Assembly: GCF_013401515.1 (NCBI RefSeq)
Contig: NZ_CP058531.1
Span: forward strand, 1 to 64,000
Direction of reading: 5' to 3'
Length of the DNA stretch: 64,000 bases
Source: Halorarum halophilum
Lineage (GTDB): Archaea > Halobacteriota > Halobacteria > Halobacteriales > Haloferacaceae
Shown here one piece after another: positions 8,593-17,800 of the stretch (position 1 is its first letter; every line of letters starts with the position of its first letter). Both the position numbers and the translations under genes were made by a program. The notes under the pieces are model-generated. The model was not told where the DNA came from. It did no database searches and saw only the letters and a list, made by a program, of their open reading frames with translations.

Positions 8593-9044
8593 TCCTCGGA
8601 GTCGTCCTGTCGTGCGTGCAGTTCCTGGGCCGCGTCAAGGCTCGCTCCCGCGCCCTCCAGGACCGCCAGGACCTGGGGGACGTTCTCGGCGGCTCTGATG
8701 ACCTCCTCGTCGCCTGCCTCGAACGCGAGGATGTCCAGTTCAACGAGCTTCGGGATGTGGACATGGAAGAGCGAGACATACATCTCGTCACGGTGAAGTG
8801 GAGCGACTTCCGCCTCTGAACTGTCCCGTTCCCAGGCGACGAGTTTCGTTGCCAAGTCGTCCAGTGACCAGCGTGTGCTGGACAGGAGCGAATAAATGAG
8901 GTACCGACGTCTCGAATGGGCCAACGCTTCATACACAAACTCCATGTCGAGCACGTCCCTGGGTGGGGGGTTGACCTGACGAATGAACTCGTCGACGTCG
9001 CACTGGACGTTACCCCGCTCGCCCGGCTGTTCATAGTCGCTCAT
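8589..9044 (-). CDS. DUF7344-type winged-helix protein
   Basis: A 151-residue protein. Residues about 33-110 form the haloarchaeal winged helix typical of this family: FVYEALAHSRRRYLIYSLLS, WSLDDLATKLVAWE, then a conserved YVSLFHVHIPKLVELDILAFE helix and wing. No receiver or membrane domain is attached. It is the first gene of a two-gene unit with the HalOD1 protein downstream. The family is probably DNA-binding; targets are unknown. Confidence 0.8.
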   Translation of the reverse strand: MSDYEQPGERGNVQCDVDEFIRQVNPPPRDVLDMEFVYEALAHSRRRYLIYSLLSSTRWSLDDLATKLVAWERDSSEAEVAPLHRDEMYVSLFHVHIPKLVELDILAFEAGDEEVIRAAENVPQVLAVLEGAGASLDAAQELHARQDDSEE

Positions 9045-9160
9045 ACGACCGTGTCGGGCCAGAACGTGTTAATAGTAACCATGGGTCGCGTTAGCTTCGC
9101 TGAGGGAAGCGACTTTACGTAGCGCTTCATTTACCCGGCACATCGCCCCCGCCCCCGTGT

Positions 9161-9312
9161 CCGATACGCGCCATGTATTCAGCGTACTCCTGACGATCTA
9201 CTCAAAATCTGTCAAAAGGAGCATGCTGACTAGAGCGGATGTATGCAGCAGCGCACCGGTAATAATTCGCCGAAATGTGTGCTGAAACAGTCGCTAAGAG
9301 GAACCTGTGAAT
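9161..9312 (+). repeat. Dispersed repeat, full-length reference copy
   Basis: This is the most complete copy. The left end is CCGATACGCGCCATGTATTC. The inner block is GATCTACTCAAAATCTGTCA then AAAGGAGCATGCTGACTAGA, followed by GCGGATGTATGCAGCAGCGC. The right end is GAAACAGTCGCTAAGAGGAA then CCTGTGAAT. The span is about 152 bp. It lies directly downstream of the minus-strand 4Fe-4S protein gene (stop at 9324). No long terminal inverted repeat is obvious. Confidence 0.75.
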
Positions 9313-9323
9313 CGGGCGTGGGG

Positions 9324-10646
9324 TTAGTGCAGAGGGCCGAACAGACCAATTATCCAGGCCGTTGAGACGACCAGGAGGACGACGTGGGGAGCAATCGCTT
9401 TGATCGCCTGCTGGTCAGACTTAGTTAGGAATTTTGCGCTATACCAGACAATGGCAACGCCCCATAGGATAGCAATCAATGGCCAAATCGTCACACTGAC
9501 CCATTCCCAAGTAGCGATTGTCGATGGGCTGGCCAATGCCTCCGGGAGAGCTAGGGGAACGCCGATTCCCCGGAAAAACACATTCAAGAGAGCCCCACCT
9601 TCCTCCATCAACCCGGGAATAACGTGGTTGCCCAGCATGTACATGATACTGAATGGGAGATAGGCGTACGCGAAGCGCGTGAAGGACGCTTCCCAGTCGA
9701 CGCTGCTCCACCACGTACCGAGCGCGTTTGCTCCCAGATACGCGCCGATCGCGGCGCCGACGCTGACGGAGTACGCAATCACGTCCGACCAAGGCTCACC
9801 AAGTGGGACGAGCGCTGCTGCGTGATCGCCCAGGACGTGGTCGACCGGAAAGACCGCCCAGAGGATGATGACAAGGAGCGCCTCGTCGGCGAGCGGGATG
9901 CGTTGGTGAACGGCAGCGATTCCTGGCCAGCGAACGCGCAGCCCAACATCCTCATCCGGTTGCTGGGTCGTACACTTCATACACGAGACACAGCGCCGGT
10001 CCGTGCTCAGGTACTCGCTCTGGTATTCGAGCGTCGCACATGGGACGCCGGTCTCGGACTCCTGACGGATCTCGAACGGTGAGAGCTTCGACGTGACGCT
10101 CATCACCCCAGTCGCCGGACAGATATATCGACAGAACGCCTGGCGCTGGAAGACGAGGCTCACACCGACCGTGAGGGTGGTGAAACTGAGGAAGTAATAG
10201 CCAATCAACCGTGGCGAGAACACGACGCCGAGTTTGTACATCGGCATCCGTGCGAAGAGGAATGTAATGGCGGTGATCGAGATGACTGACAGGGAGATTC
10301 CAAAGACGCGAGCATTCGGACCGGTGAACATCGGGAAATGCCGCTTCAGTCCGAATCGCTGGGTAAACCGGACGATGGCGCCCATCGGACAGAAGTAACA
10401 CCAGACACGACCGAGCACGACCAGACTGATGAGCATGACCGACGACCACCAGAGCCCGAAGAACGCGACGCTCCCGAAATTGGTATCTGGGTTTTGGGGA
10501 CCCATGAATGCCGACCAGATCGCCCACGCGAAGATTGAGACCGTCACCACGTGGACGGCCGGTTGGACGTAGCGATTCGTAAGCAGAAACTGGATTGGTC
10601 GATTATCTGTCAGCGTCAGATGCCATTCTCGTTCGGGCTGGCCCAT
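9324..10646 (-). CDS. NapH/NosR-like 4Fe-4S membrane protein
   Basis: About 440 residues with roughly eight to ten membrane spans. Two polyferredoxin-type C-x-x-x-C-P motifs lie in membrane loops (GRVWCYFCPMG near residue 80 and CRYICPATG near 170), as in the NapH, NosR and CcoG families that pass electrons through the membrane. A third motif reads CVSCMKCTTQQP: the cluster C-x2-C-x2-C-x3-C has Gln in place of the fourth Cys. The ATG at 10646 is preferred over a TTG three codons upstream. No nitrate, nitrous oxide or cytochrome oxidase genes are adjacent, so the electron acceptor is unknown. Confidence 0.75.
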   Translation of the reverse strand: MGQPEREWHLTLTDNRPIQFLLTNRYVQPAVHVVTVSIFAWAIWSAFMGPQNPDTNFGSVAFFGLWWSSVMLISLVVLGRVWCYFCPMGAIVRFTQRFGLKRHFPMFTGPNARVFGISLSVISITAITFLFARMPMYKLGVVFSPRLIGYYFLSFTTLTVGVSLVFQRQAFCRYICPATGVMSVTSKLSPFEIRQESETGVPCATLEYQSEYLSTDRRCVSCMKCTTQQPDEDVGLRVRWPGIAAVHQRIPLADEALLVIILWAVFPVDHVLGDHAAALVPLGEPWSDVIAYSVSVGAAIGAYLGANALGTWWSSVDWEASFTRFAYAYLPFSIMYMLGNHVIPGLMEEGGALLNVFFRGIGVPLALPEALASPSTIATWEWVSVTIWPLIAILWGVAIVWYSAKFLTKSDQQAIKAIAPHVVLLVVSTAWIIGLFGPLH

Positions 10647-11002
10647 GCACGACAATCAGAACAGGTGGCCGTCATCGTTCTGGTGCATAACTAGAAAGGG
10701 CGGGGGTTTTTCTGACAAACCTGTACAACATACAGGCCGAATATTGACTGATCCGTATATCTACTGTCCATTGCGTTTATACGACGGACTGGGTGGTGAT
10801 AAGCGACACGCGGGGGGACACGTGGCGCGCGGGGTAAGCCGTATCGAATTATCTGTTCATCTGGTAGCGTCACTCAGTAATCTATCTGACCTGAACATAC
10901 CCGCTCATCCAGCATGAAAACGGCGTTTAGACTGGTGGTAAGTCGTTTGTGTCACGCGTAGAGTCAGGGGGGTATAACAGACCGCAGCGATACTCCCTTT
11001 CC
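10647..11002. other. Intergenic region between divergent genes
   Basis: About 350 bp separating the 4Fe-4S gene (minus) and the lipoprotein gene (plus). It must hold both promoters. AT-rich stretches near 10,741-10,775 (ATATTGACTGATCCGTATAT) and a GTATAACAG at 10,971 could be TATA elements, but I cannot assign them firmly. I see no gene in it. Confidence 0.4.
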
Positions 11003-11776
11003 ATGGCAGAGGAGCCTACTCATACAAGACGGAGAGCCATCCAAACACTCGGCAGCGGCGTCGTCGTCGGTCTCGCTGGCTGTAACGCGTCGGGATCCTC
11101 GGATCCCACACAGCAGCCGACCGACACCGAGACGGCCACGTCGACCCCGACGGAGACGTCGACCGAGACCGCCACGAACGAACACACGGGCTCCGAGCAC
11201 ACCCACGAGCACACGGACGCCCAACCGCCGGAATCCGTCGAGTTCGCCCGGAACCCGGAGGAAATCCACCCGACGCTGGTCGAGGAGACGTCGGTCTCCT
11301 CCGACGAGGTCCTGATCGGCTATCGTCTCGAAGACTCGTCGCTCCCGTTCGAGACCGAGGTGTATCACGCGCCGGACGGCGCCGAGATGCAGGCCACGAA
11401 GACCTACGACACCCAGGATCTCAGTCAGGTGGACCTGCTTCCGGACCAACCACAGGCGCTCGACACCGTCGCCACCGACCAGGAGGACATCCACTACGGG
11501 ACGACGACCATCGGCGAGCCACTGGCGGTCACCCTCGTGGCGCGCCACGACGGCGAGGCCTTCGACTGGAGCGCCTGGGATCGCACCGGCCATCCCTACG
11601 GCGGCCACGACGAGGAGGATCCAGCACTGGAGGTCGATTGTTACTGCGGCGGCATGGTCTACACCGCCCCGAGCGGTGGTACCTGGGCACGGGTGATCCA
11701 GGTGACGCCCACCGAGCGCGTCGACCCCGGCTCGACCATCGTGGTCAACTGGACCTCCAGCCGGGTCGAAACCTGA
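11003..11776 (+). CDS. Tat-exported lipoprotein with a His-rich linker
   Basis: A 257-residue protein from ATG 11003. The N-terminus has a Tat motif (THTRRRAIQTLGSGVVV) and a lipobox ending LAGC, so it is exported folded and lipid-anchored. A Thr/Glu/Pro linker follows, containing HTGSEHTHEHTD, a probable metal-binding His cluster. The remaining 190 residues form an extracellular domain with two Cys (CYCGG) near the C-terminus. The frame extends 18 codons upstream, but the Tat motif fixes the start. A heavy-metal ATPase remnant abuts its 3' end, which together with the His cluster hints at a role with copper or zinc. Confidence 0.75.
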   Translation: MAEEPTHTRRRAIQTLGSGVVVGLAGCNASGSSDPTQQPTDTETATSTPTETSTETATNEHTGSEHTHEHTDAQPPESVEFARNPEEIHPTLVEETSVSSDEVLIGYRLEDSSLPFETEVYHAPDGAEMQATKTYDTQDLSQVDLLPDQPQALDTVATDQEDIHYGTTTIGEPLAVTLVARHDGEAFDWSAWDRTGHPYGGHDEEDPALEVDCYCGGMVYTAPSGGTWARVIQVTPTERVDPGSTIVVNWTSSRVET

Positions 11777-11910
11777 CGGTGCCCTCGTCGGGAGCCAGCT
11801 CCATCAGCTCGCTCAGGGAATTGCGGGCCCTGTCCATCGTATAGTCCTCTAGCTCCGGACACAGTCGCTGACGGCCGCCTTGGGATCGTCAAAGAACTCA
11901 GAGTGGTGAT
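11777..11910 (-). pseudogene. Remnant of a heavy-metal P-type ATPase
   Basis: On the minus strand, codons read EDYTMDRARNSLSELMELAP then DEGTV, very close to the segment before the phosphorylation domain in CopA/ZntA-type ATPases. The frame ends against the convergent lipoprotein gene, and a stop interrupts the upstream side. Only about 40 codons remain of a gene that should have about 700-800. Family assignment is from one short motif. Confidence 0.45.
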
Positions 11911-11967
11911 ACCGCAGTTACCTTTACTCAACGAAACTTCCGACCGTCACACCGGTCCGTCCTTGTA

Positions 11968-12040
11968 CCGATACGCGCCCTGTATGTAGCACGGTTTTAA
12001 CAACCTATCAGTATCTAGGGATTTAAACAGAGCAGTCTAC
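11968..12040 (+). repeat. Dispersed repeat, left part only
   Basis: CCGATACGCGCCCTGTATGTAGC is nearly the consensus left end, but the sequence diverges afterwards (ACGGTTTTAACAACCTATC). It lies at the left edge of the mobile-element module that starts at 12,057. Confidence 0.55.
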
Positions 12041-12056
12041 ACCCCTTTCTGACCGA

Positions 12057-12395
12057 CTACGACTCTGTATCAGGACTCACGAGATGCTCGTCGAGGTCGC
12101 GCGTCCAGTACGTGCCGGGTCCGCCGGGATTACAGCGGACACAGAGGTGTAGTATCCCCTCGAGATGGCCGAGTTCGACGCGGAATCGAGTGAGCGCTGC
12201 GAGCGTGTCGACGACGAGGCCACAGCTATCACAGGCGTGGTGATCTCGGTCGTCGGGGTCGCCCCGGGCTTGGATGGCGCAGTCGACGCAGATCGGATGC
12301 GAAACCCGCTCGTCTTTGCCTCAGGTGAAGGCTTCGCCATGCTCCAACCCGGGAAGCGCATCGCAGAACGCACATCCCGAAAGGGCCTGCTGCAT
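12057..12395 (-). pseudogene. Zinc-finger protein (DUF7558-like) broken by one TGA
   Basis: From the ATG at 12395 the minus strand reads MQQALSGCAFCDALPG, then TGA at 12321-12323, and stays in the same frame as KDERVSHPICVDCAIQ...CDSCGLVVD...LHLCVRCNPGGPGTYWTRDL to a TAG at 12057. Four CxxC pairs make two zinc-binding units typical of a small haloarchaeal family. In relatives I recall, the stop position is a Trp (TGG), so a single base change explains it. The start overlaps the preceding stop by one base (TAATG). It could be a true pseudogene or a sequencing error. Confidence 0.6.
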
Positions 12396-12685
12396 TACGA
12401 CGTCTCCTCGTTAGCATCACGACCAGCCGTCCATCCATGATGGAGGACGGCGAGCTGTCGAATCGCGTTGAAAGCTTCGCCGCTCGGTTCGTGAATGAGG
12501 GCTCGCTGCTCGGCGACTGCCGTCACCACACCGTCGTCGACGAGCTCACTGACCAGTTGTTGCGCAATTGGTTCGTCGACGTCCGTCGTCGAAACCCGGG
12601 CTGCGTCCCGGTCCTGTGCGAGGAGGTCAGTTTCGAGCCGCTCATGATTGTCTGCCGTGTCCTTGAGGATGTCTGGACCAGTCAT
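12395..12685 (-). CDS. Small acidic hypothetical protein of the mobile module
   Basis: A 96-residue protein starting MTGPDILKDTADNHERLETD. It is helical and acidic, with a winged-helix-like middle (VDEPIAQQLVSELVDDGVVTAV). The frame extends 14 codons upstream, but those are Arg/Cys-rich and less likely. It overlaps the zinc-finger pseudogene by one base (TAATG) and lies downstream of the primase-like gene with a 330-bp gap. Function unknown. Confidence 0.5.
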   Translation of the reverse strand: MTGPDILKDTADNHERLETDLLAQDRDAARVSTTDVDEPIAQQLVSELVDDGVVTAVAEQRALIHEPSGEAFNAIRQLAVLHHGWTAGRDANEETS

Positions 12686-13017
12686 AGGACTCACGCTCCG
12701 GCACGCTTGCAAGCGCGCCTCGCCCACTCAGGCGTGGATAAACCACTCCTGCTGTCGCCACGGGGTGATTCTTCGGTCGTCTCCCCAGCAGTCCCAGCCT
12801 CTGTTCCGGCGCTTTCGTCAACCCGCGGATGCGAGGAGACGGTACACGGGAGCGGTGCGTTCTCGCGAACGTCCTCTGCGCACTCGTGTCAGACGGCACT
12901 TGCCAATCTCGCTGTACACGGTGTCAAAGAGACGGCAGCCCGTGACCGGATCGAAGCGTTTCTCCTCGAAGGATCCCTGTACGAGGTGGAGGAGAAGCTC
13001 CAAATCCTGCCTCGCTC
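12686..13017. other. Gap without a supported gene
   Basis: Open frames here on both strands are short and overlap each other with poor codon use, so I call none. Nothing repeated is visible. It separates the primase-like gene from the two small genes that end the module. Confidence 0.4.
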
Positions 13018-14424
13018 CTACGAGTGACTGCCGTCTACCAGCCGCTTTGCCTTTTCCCAGATAGATCTACCCAATGAGTCCGATTCGTCGGCAGATGTCT
13101 CGTCTTGGGACATCTGATCGTTTGTGGTCGACGCTAATGATGTTCGGAGTTCTGTGAGTTCCGTTTCGAGCGTCTCGATCCGTTCGCGCTGTCCTTCGAC
13201 TGTGGCCTCTCGTTGTTCGAATTTCGCCGAGAGAACCTTGTTCCGTTCGTTGAGATAGGCACGTTCACGCCCATCCGACCACCCACCTGTTTCGGCTTCC
13301 GTCGGCTCAATTGGTTCCCCCACCTCCGTCTGTGCTGTTTCCGTTGACTCGCTCGTCTCTGCCTGTGGTGCTCCCATAGGCTCGCCCACTTCCGCTCCTT
13401 TTTTCTCGGCCGACGGACCGTTCGACACTGCTGTGACCTCTTCGTCGAAGCCGTCGGATTCCTCCTGCTCGGCCGTCTCACTCCCTTTCGAGGGCTCGTA
13501 GAACTCGCCAGTGTTGTCGATGGCGCGCTTGACCGTCCGTTCACCGTAGGTGTCCTCGTTCGAGTAGCGGATTTCGTCCCATTTCTCTCGGTAGAGGTCC
13601 GACTTGCGGAACAACTGGTCCACCCACATCGCGTCTCCACCCGTCCAGAATGCCAGCAGACAACACAGCGCCATATCCGCTTCCGACTGACTCGGATATC
13701 CGCTCGTCCCGCCTCGCCACAATCGGTCGAACTTCTCGCCGTTCGATGCGTTCCGCGCCTTCTCAAGCAGTTCTTCGTCGGAGAACTTGACCTCCGTTAC
13801 CGATTCCTCCGGAAGGCCGGCTGCCCCGGTATCGACCGAATGAGTCGTCTCTTCCGACATCTCCCTGCCGCCCATCGACGGCTCCTGAACGTACTCACGA
13901 TGCACCTCGACGAGCGCATCCTGCCGTTCTTCCACGCTCTGCGGCTTAACGTCGACGCGATCGCCCGTCATGGTGAAGAACCGCGCCGACTCGTACATCT
14001 CCACGCTCCCGTGGCGGTTCCCGCCCTCGGGCAACTCCCCTTCGACCAGGACGTGGAATCCAGTCCCCGACGGGGAGATTTCCGTGTAAGAATCAAGCCG
14101 GTTGACGATGTCACGAGCGTCGTCGTCGATGCTCGATGTTTCTGGATCCCGGCAGTCATCAAGGTCGATCCCGACGAACGGATCGTTCTCACTGAACACG
14201 AAGCCGAGTCCATCCGCCTCGTCGCTCCGGATGTACTCGAGTGCAGTCTCGAAGTTGGTCCACGTCTCCGGATCAGTAGACGAGGCGAACACCCCCGTCC
14301 CTGGGGTAATGGGAATCTTGGTTGGCTTCCCGTCGCGCTCCTCTTCGCGCCAGCAGATCCACTGGTCGACGTCGACGAACTCACGTGGTACTCCTACCGG
14401 ATTTGTGACACTGTTTTCACTCAT
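13018..14424 (-). CDS. Primase-like replication protein (NrS-1/prim-pol type)
   Basis: A 468-residue protein from ATG 14424. Residues about 10-175 match the N-terminal domain of phage and plasmid prim-pol proteins: QWICWREEERDGKPTKIPIT, LGFVFSENDPFVGIDLDDC (acidic residues of the catalytic site) and SPSGTGFHVLVEGELP. Residues about 220-300 match the NrS-1 polymerase helix-bundle domain (KFDRLWRGGTSGYPSQSEAD, then ALCCLLAFW). The C-terminal third is low-complexity and then a coiled coil (ERNKVLSAKFEQREATVEGQ). No helicase domain is attached. It probably primes or starts replication of the element, and the iterons just upstream fit that. Confidence 0.75.
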   Translation of the reverse strand: MSENSVTNPVGVPREFVDVDQWICWREEERDGKPTKIPITPGTGVFASSTDPETWTNFETALEYIRSDEADGLGFVFSENDPFVGIDLDDCRDPETSSIDDDARDIVNRLDSYTEISPSGTGFHVLVEGELPEGGNRHGSVEMYESARFFTMTGDRVDVKPQSVEERQDALVEVHREYVQEPSMGGREMSEETTHSVDTGAAGLPEESVTEVKFSDEELLEKARNASNGEKFDRLWRGGTSGYPSQSEADMALCCLLAFWTGGDAMWVDQLFRKSDLYREKWDEIRYSNEDTYGERTVKRAIDNTGEFYEPSKGSETAEQEESDGFDEEVTAVSNGPSAEKKGAEVGEPMGAPQAETSESTETAQTEVGEPIEPTEAETGGWSDGRERAYLNERNKVLSAKFEQREATVEGQRERIETLETELTELRTSLASTTNDQMSQDETSADESDSLGRSIWEKAKRLVDGSHS

Positions 14425-14548
14425 GGTTCTCAGACCCTGTGTCATCGGCAGTCCACACCCTCTCAGCTTGCTGACAAACCTCCCCTGCGGCCTGCGGCCC
14501 CGCGCAACCCACTCTCCGACGGCCACCCCCCACCACTCTACTAGTCGG

Positions 14549-14800
14549 ATTTTGGTCGGAACAACACTCGATCTGAGCCGATAATCGCCCGACATGGCGA
14601 TGTTCCACCCAATGTTCCACGCATCGGGCTGACACGAATGAGCGGGATGTCGCGTCAGAAATGGGTGGAACACTCTGCCGTCCTGCGATTTTGGGCGGAA
14701 CACTAAACATGATCACGGCGGTCCCGTTAGATTGGGTGGAACACTTCGCCCTCTTGCGATTCCGAAAGTCGGATATTTCATACATCTTCTCGAAATATTA
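14549..14800. repeat. Iteron array between the virD4-like and primase-like genes
   Basis: The 12-mer GGGTGGAACACT or close variants recur at 14663-14674, 14693-14704 (GGGCGGAACACT) and 14734-14745, with a weaker one near 14555 (GGTCGGAACAACACT). Inverted forms lie at 14601-14611 (TGTTCCACCCA) and 14612-14620. Two copies extend to a 28-base unit ending CC.TC.TGCGATT, at 14663-14690 and 14734-14761, spaced 71 bp. An AT-rich stretch follows (GATATTTCATACATC). This is the layout of Rep-binding iterons or an autoregulatory operator, about 240 bp upstream of the primase-like start. Confidence 0.65.
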
Positions 14801-17800
14801 GGTGGAGTCGTCCTCTGTGTCGAGCGTGAAGCTGACAAAGAGGTGGGTCAATTCACCGTCGATTCTCTGTCTATCTGTCTCTACTTCGATATACTCCTTG
14901 AGCCGTCGTGTGAACCAGCTATTGCTCACTACCTCAACGCCAAGGTCGTCTGCCCACGACTCGTACGCTGAGTACACCTTCGACTTTCGAACGGCTACGT
15001 CCTCGTCAGTCTCGGTGAGGTGCTGGTCCGCGAAGATGCCGAGTGCTTCCTTCTTGTCGAGGTCGGCAATGCTGTTTGCTTGGTCGGATTCCTCGGCGGC
15101 TTCAGCGGTCGCCTCGGGGTTGGGGTCCGACTCTGCTTCCGCTTTATCGGGTTCAATCGTAGACGGTGTCTCCTCGGGGGACCCGTCCGGGTTACTGGGT
15201 ACTGTCTCAGCACTCGTCGCTTCGGTCTGATCAAGTTGATCGTCGGCCTCCGCGGTAGCCAGCTGCGGACCGTCGTCAACGAGCGTCTCAATCGGTGCTG
15301 TCTCACCCTGCTGGTAGACGACCGGATCGCCACCCTCGGGGAGGATGACAATCGCGTATGCGTCGTGGGTGTATTCGGGGACAGGCAGTTCCCGTTCGGG
15401 AATGAACGGCTTCTTGATCGGCACCCACTCGGTCTCAAACGCCTCTTTCGAGTCGTAGGTGTGGGTGGTGTCGTCCTCCAGAACGATGTACTGGTTGATG
15501 TCGGGGTCATAGGTGTAGACCGCCGGCACATCGCGGTCCATCGCCGTGTCAACACGCTGAATCCGCGCATCGTCGCTATCGCCTTCAACAGGCAGAACCG
15601 CGTCTCCGGTTTCCTCGTCGCGTCGCCACATCGACATTCGCGTGTCATCGTTGCTGGTCGCCGGACGGACAGCCGTCAACCGCTGGCCGGTCTCAATGTG
15701 CCGCACCTCCAGCTGGTGGGGGAACGTGTAGAGGCGAATTTCGTTGCTGTCGTCGATCTCCTTGACCGGGGGATGCAGAATTCCCTCGATCCGCTCGGCC
15801 CAGTATGAGTCGTTCTCCTCGGGCCGGACGATGAACAGCGGGATCGCCTCTTCGTCCTGTGCCTTTCGGAGATTCGTCAGCAGTTTCGCTGGCTTACTCG
15901 GTGTCGTGGTCTCGACTTCGATCACGAACTCGTCGTCCAAGTCGGGATGGGTCGCCCGTCCGTCGGGCTGTTCGCTCCCATCCTGCGGGACGACCGTCGT
16001 ATTGAACCCTGCCGTAGTCAGCGCTCGTTCCGCCTCGTACACGGCGTTGTCGTGGTCTTCGCTGCCCGCCGCCTGCACGTCGCCTGTGTCGGGCGCGACG
16101 GCCTCCTCGCCGCGCTCGGTGAGCGAGATGACCAGCTGGTCCTCCTCTGTGTCGAGTCCGACAGTGAGCAACTGTGAGCGTTCTCGGACCGCTCCCAGTT
16201 CGTCGTAACTCGGCGGCTCCACGTTTTCGTCACCGGCGGTGAACAGTTCGCGTAGTTCCTCGTCCACCTCCTCGACAGGCACCTCGCCGTTCTCCTCGCG
16301 CACCTCGTGTCTGAGCTGGATGGTGCGGACAACCTTCGCGAGCGCCTGATCGAGGTCGGCGTTCGTCGTGCTGAGTCGCTCCTGCACGTCCTCCGGGGAG
16401 TCACGCGGCTCGGGCTCCGGTTCGGGTACACCGAACACCTCGTCGGTTCGGGTCTGCACTCGGTCAATCGCGCTCTCGACACGCTTCGACTTCTCGCCGG
16501 TCAACGGCTCGTCGCTCTCGGGGTGGCCCTCGGGGATCGGTAGCGGGTCGACGCTGAACGGCTTGGGGCCCGTCTCGCCGAACGTCGGACTCGGCACTTG
16601 GGCGATCCACTCCCCACGCGGGAGCGACGCGATTCGGTCTTTGAACTCTCGGGGGCTCATCTCCTCATGAGCCATCGCCTCCGCGATCTCGCGGTCGACC
16701 GAGATTTTCCCGACCAGCGTCGTACCGATGTTGTTCAGCGCGTTTAGGTAGAGCCGCCGGCCACCTTCCTCCTCGATCTGTTCGGGGAACTGCATCGACA
16801 ACCCGACCGACAGCCGGAAGCCACGACCCTGTTCCAGCAGTCGATTCATGATGTCCGACGTGACAACCGACGCCGCCTCGTCGACGAGGAGATTGACCAC
16901 GTACTCCTCGGGCTTGTCGGAGAGGTCGTCCGACTGCTCGCGAAGCGCGTCCTCGAGGTTGCTCAGAATCAGGCCGCTCAGAAGTTTCGTCGGTTCGGCC
17001 CGCAGATTGCCAAGGTCGAAGATGACGACCGTATCGTCATCAAGCACCTCCCGAAAGTCGAACTCTTGGTCAGTGTTGTTGAAGATGTCTCGCAGCCGCC
17101 CGTCCTGTGAAACATACGCGAGGCGGTTGCTGACCCCTCCCATCACGCGACTGAACGCTGTCTGGTCCAACTGGAGTTGCCGGTCGATCCGCCGCCGGTC
17201 GTCGGGATCGCTCGATTGCGGCGCGTGTTCGGGCTGTGGCTTGGGTGGCCCGGCTTGCCACAACTGATCAAGCGCGTATTCGAGCTGCCGATGGGCGAAG
17301 TAGTCTTCATCCGCGCGGTACTGGCCGTTGTCTCGCCCATACTCGGCGTCGAAAAGCGCGGAGATGAGCGCCCGAATGAGCGTCGGAGCGACGGTCGCGC
17401 TCTCGTACTTGGCGCTTCCCATCGTGAGCTTCAGGATCTCCTCGTAGTGGTCGGCGGTCCGCTGGATCGCATCGATCCGACTCAGGCCATTGTCGAGCGC
17501 CGGTCGGAGATTGAAGAACGAGAAGCCGGGCAGAATGTCGGGGATCGAGAAATGGACGACGTTCTCCTCCATGTCGTCGACGCCGAAGCGGGCGGCGTGG
17601 GACCGCATGTAGTTCTCGGGCAGGCCGTCACCCTTCGGGTCGACCAGGACGATTGGCCCGTCCGTATGTTCGTACAGCGACAGCGCGTCGTTGATCAGCG
17701 CCTTCGACTTGCCTGACCCAGTGGTCCCGAACCGGCCGTAGTGGGTCGGGAGGAGCGACGGCGGGACGTAGGTCGGGTCGTCCTCGGGCGTCCCTGTCTC

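Noticed and set aside
12437-13027. Long plus-strand open frame of 196 codons
   Set aside because: It lies opposite a real minus-strand gene in its first half and has a Cys/His/Ser-rich, non-acidic composition; a shadow frame.
14549-14800. CRISPR-like array
   Set aside because: Units are short, vary in orientation and spacing, and no cas gene is near; iterons fit better.
15020-15808. Plus-strand open frame of 262 codons inside the VirD4-like gene
   Set aside because: Rich in Arg, Val and Cys with no acidic residues typical of haloarchaea; it mirrors the GC-rich third positions of the minus-strand gene.
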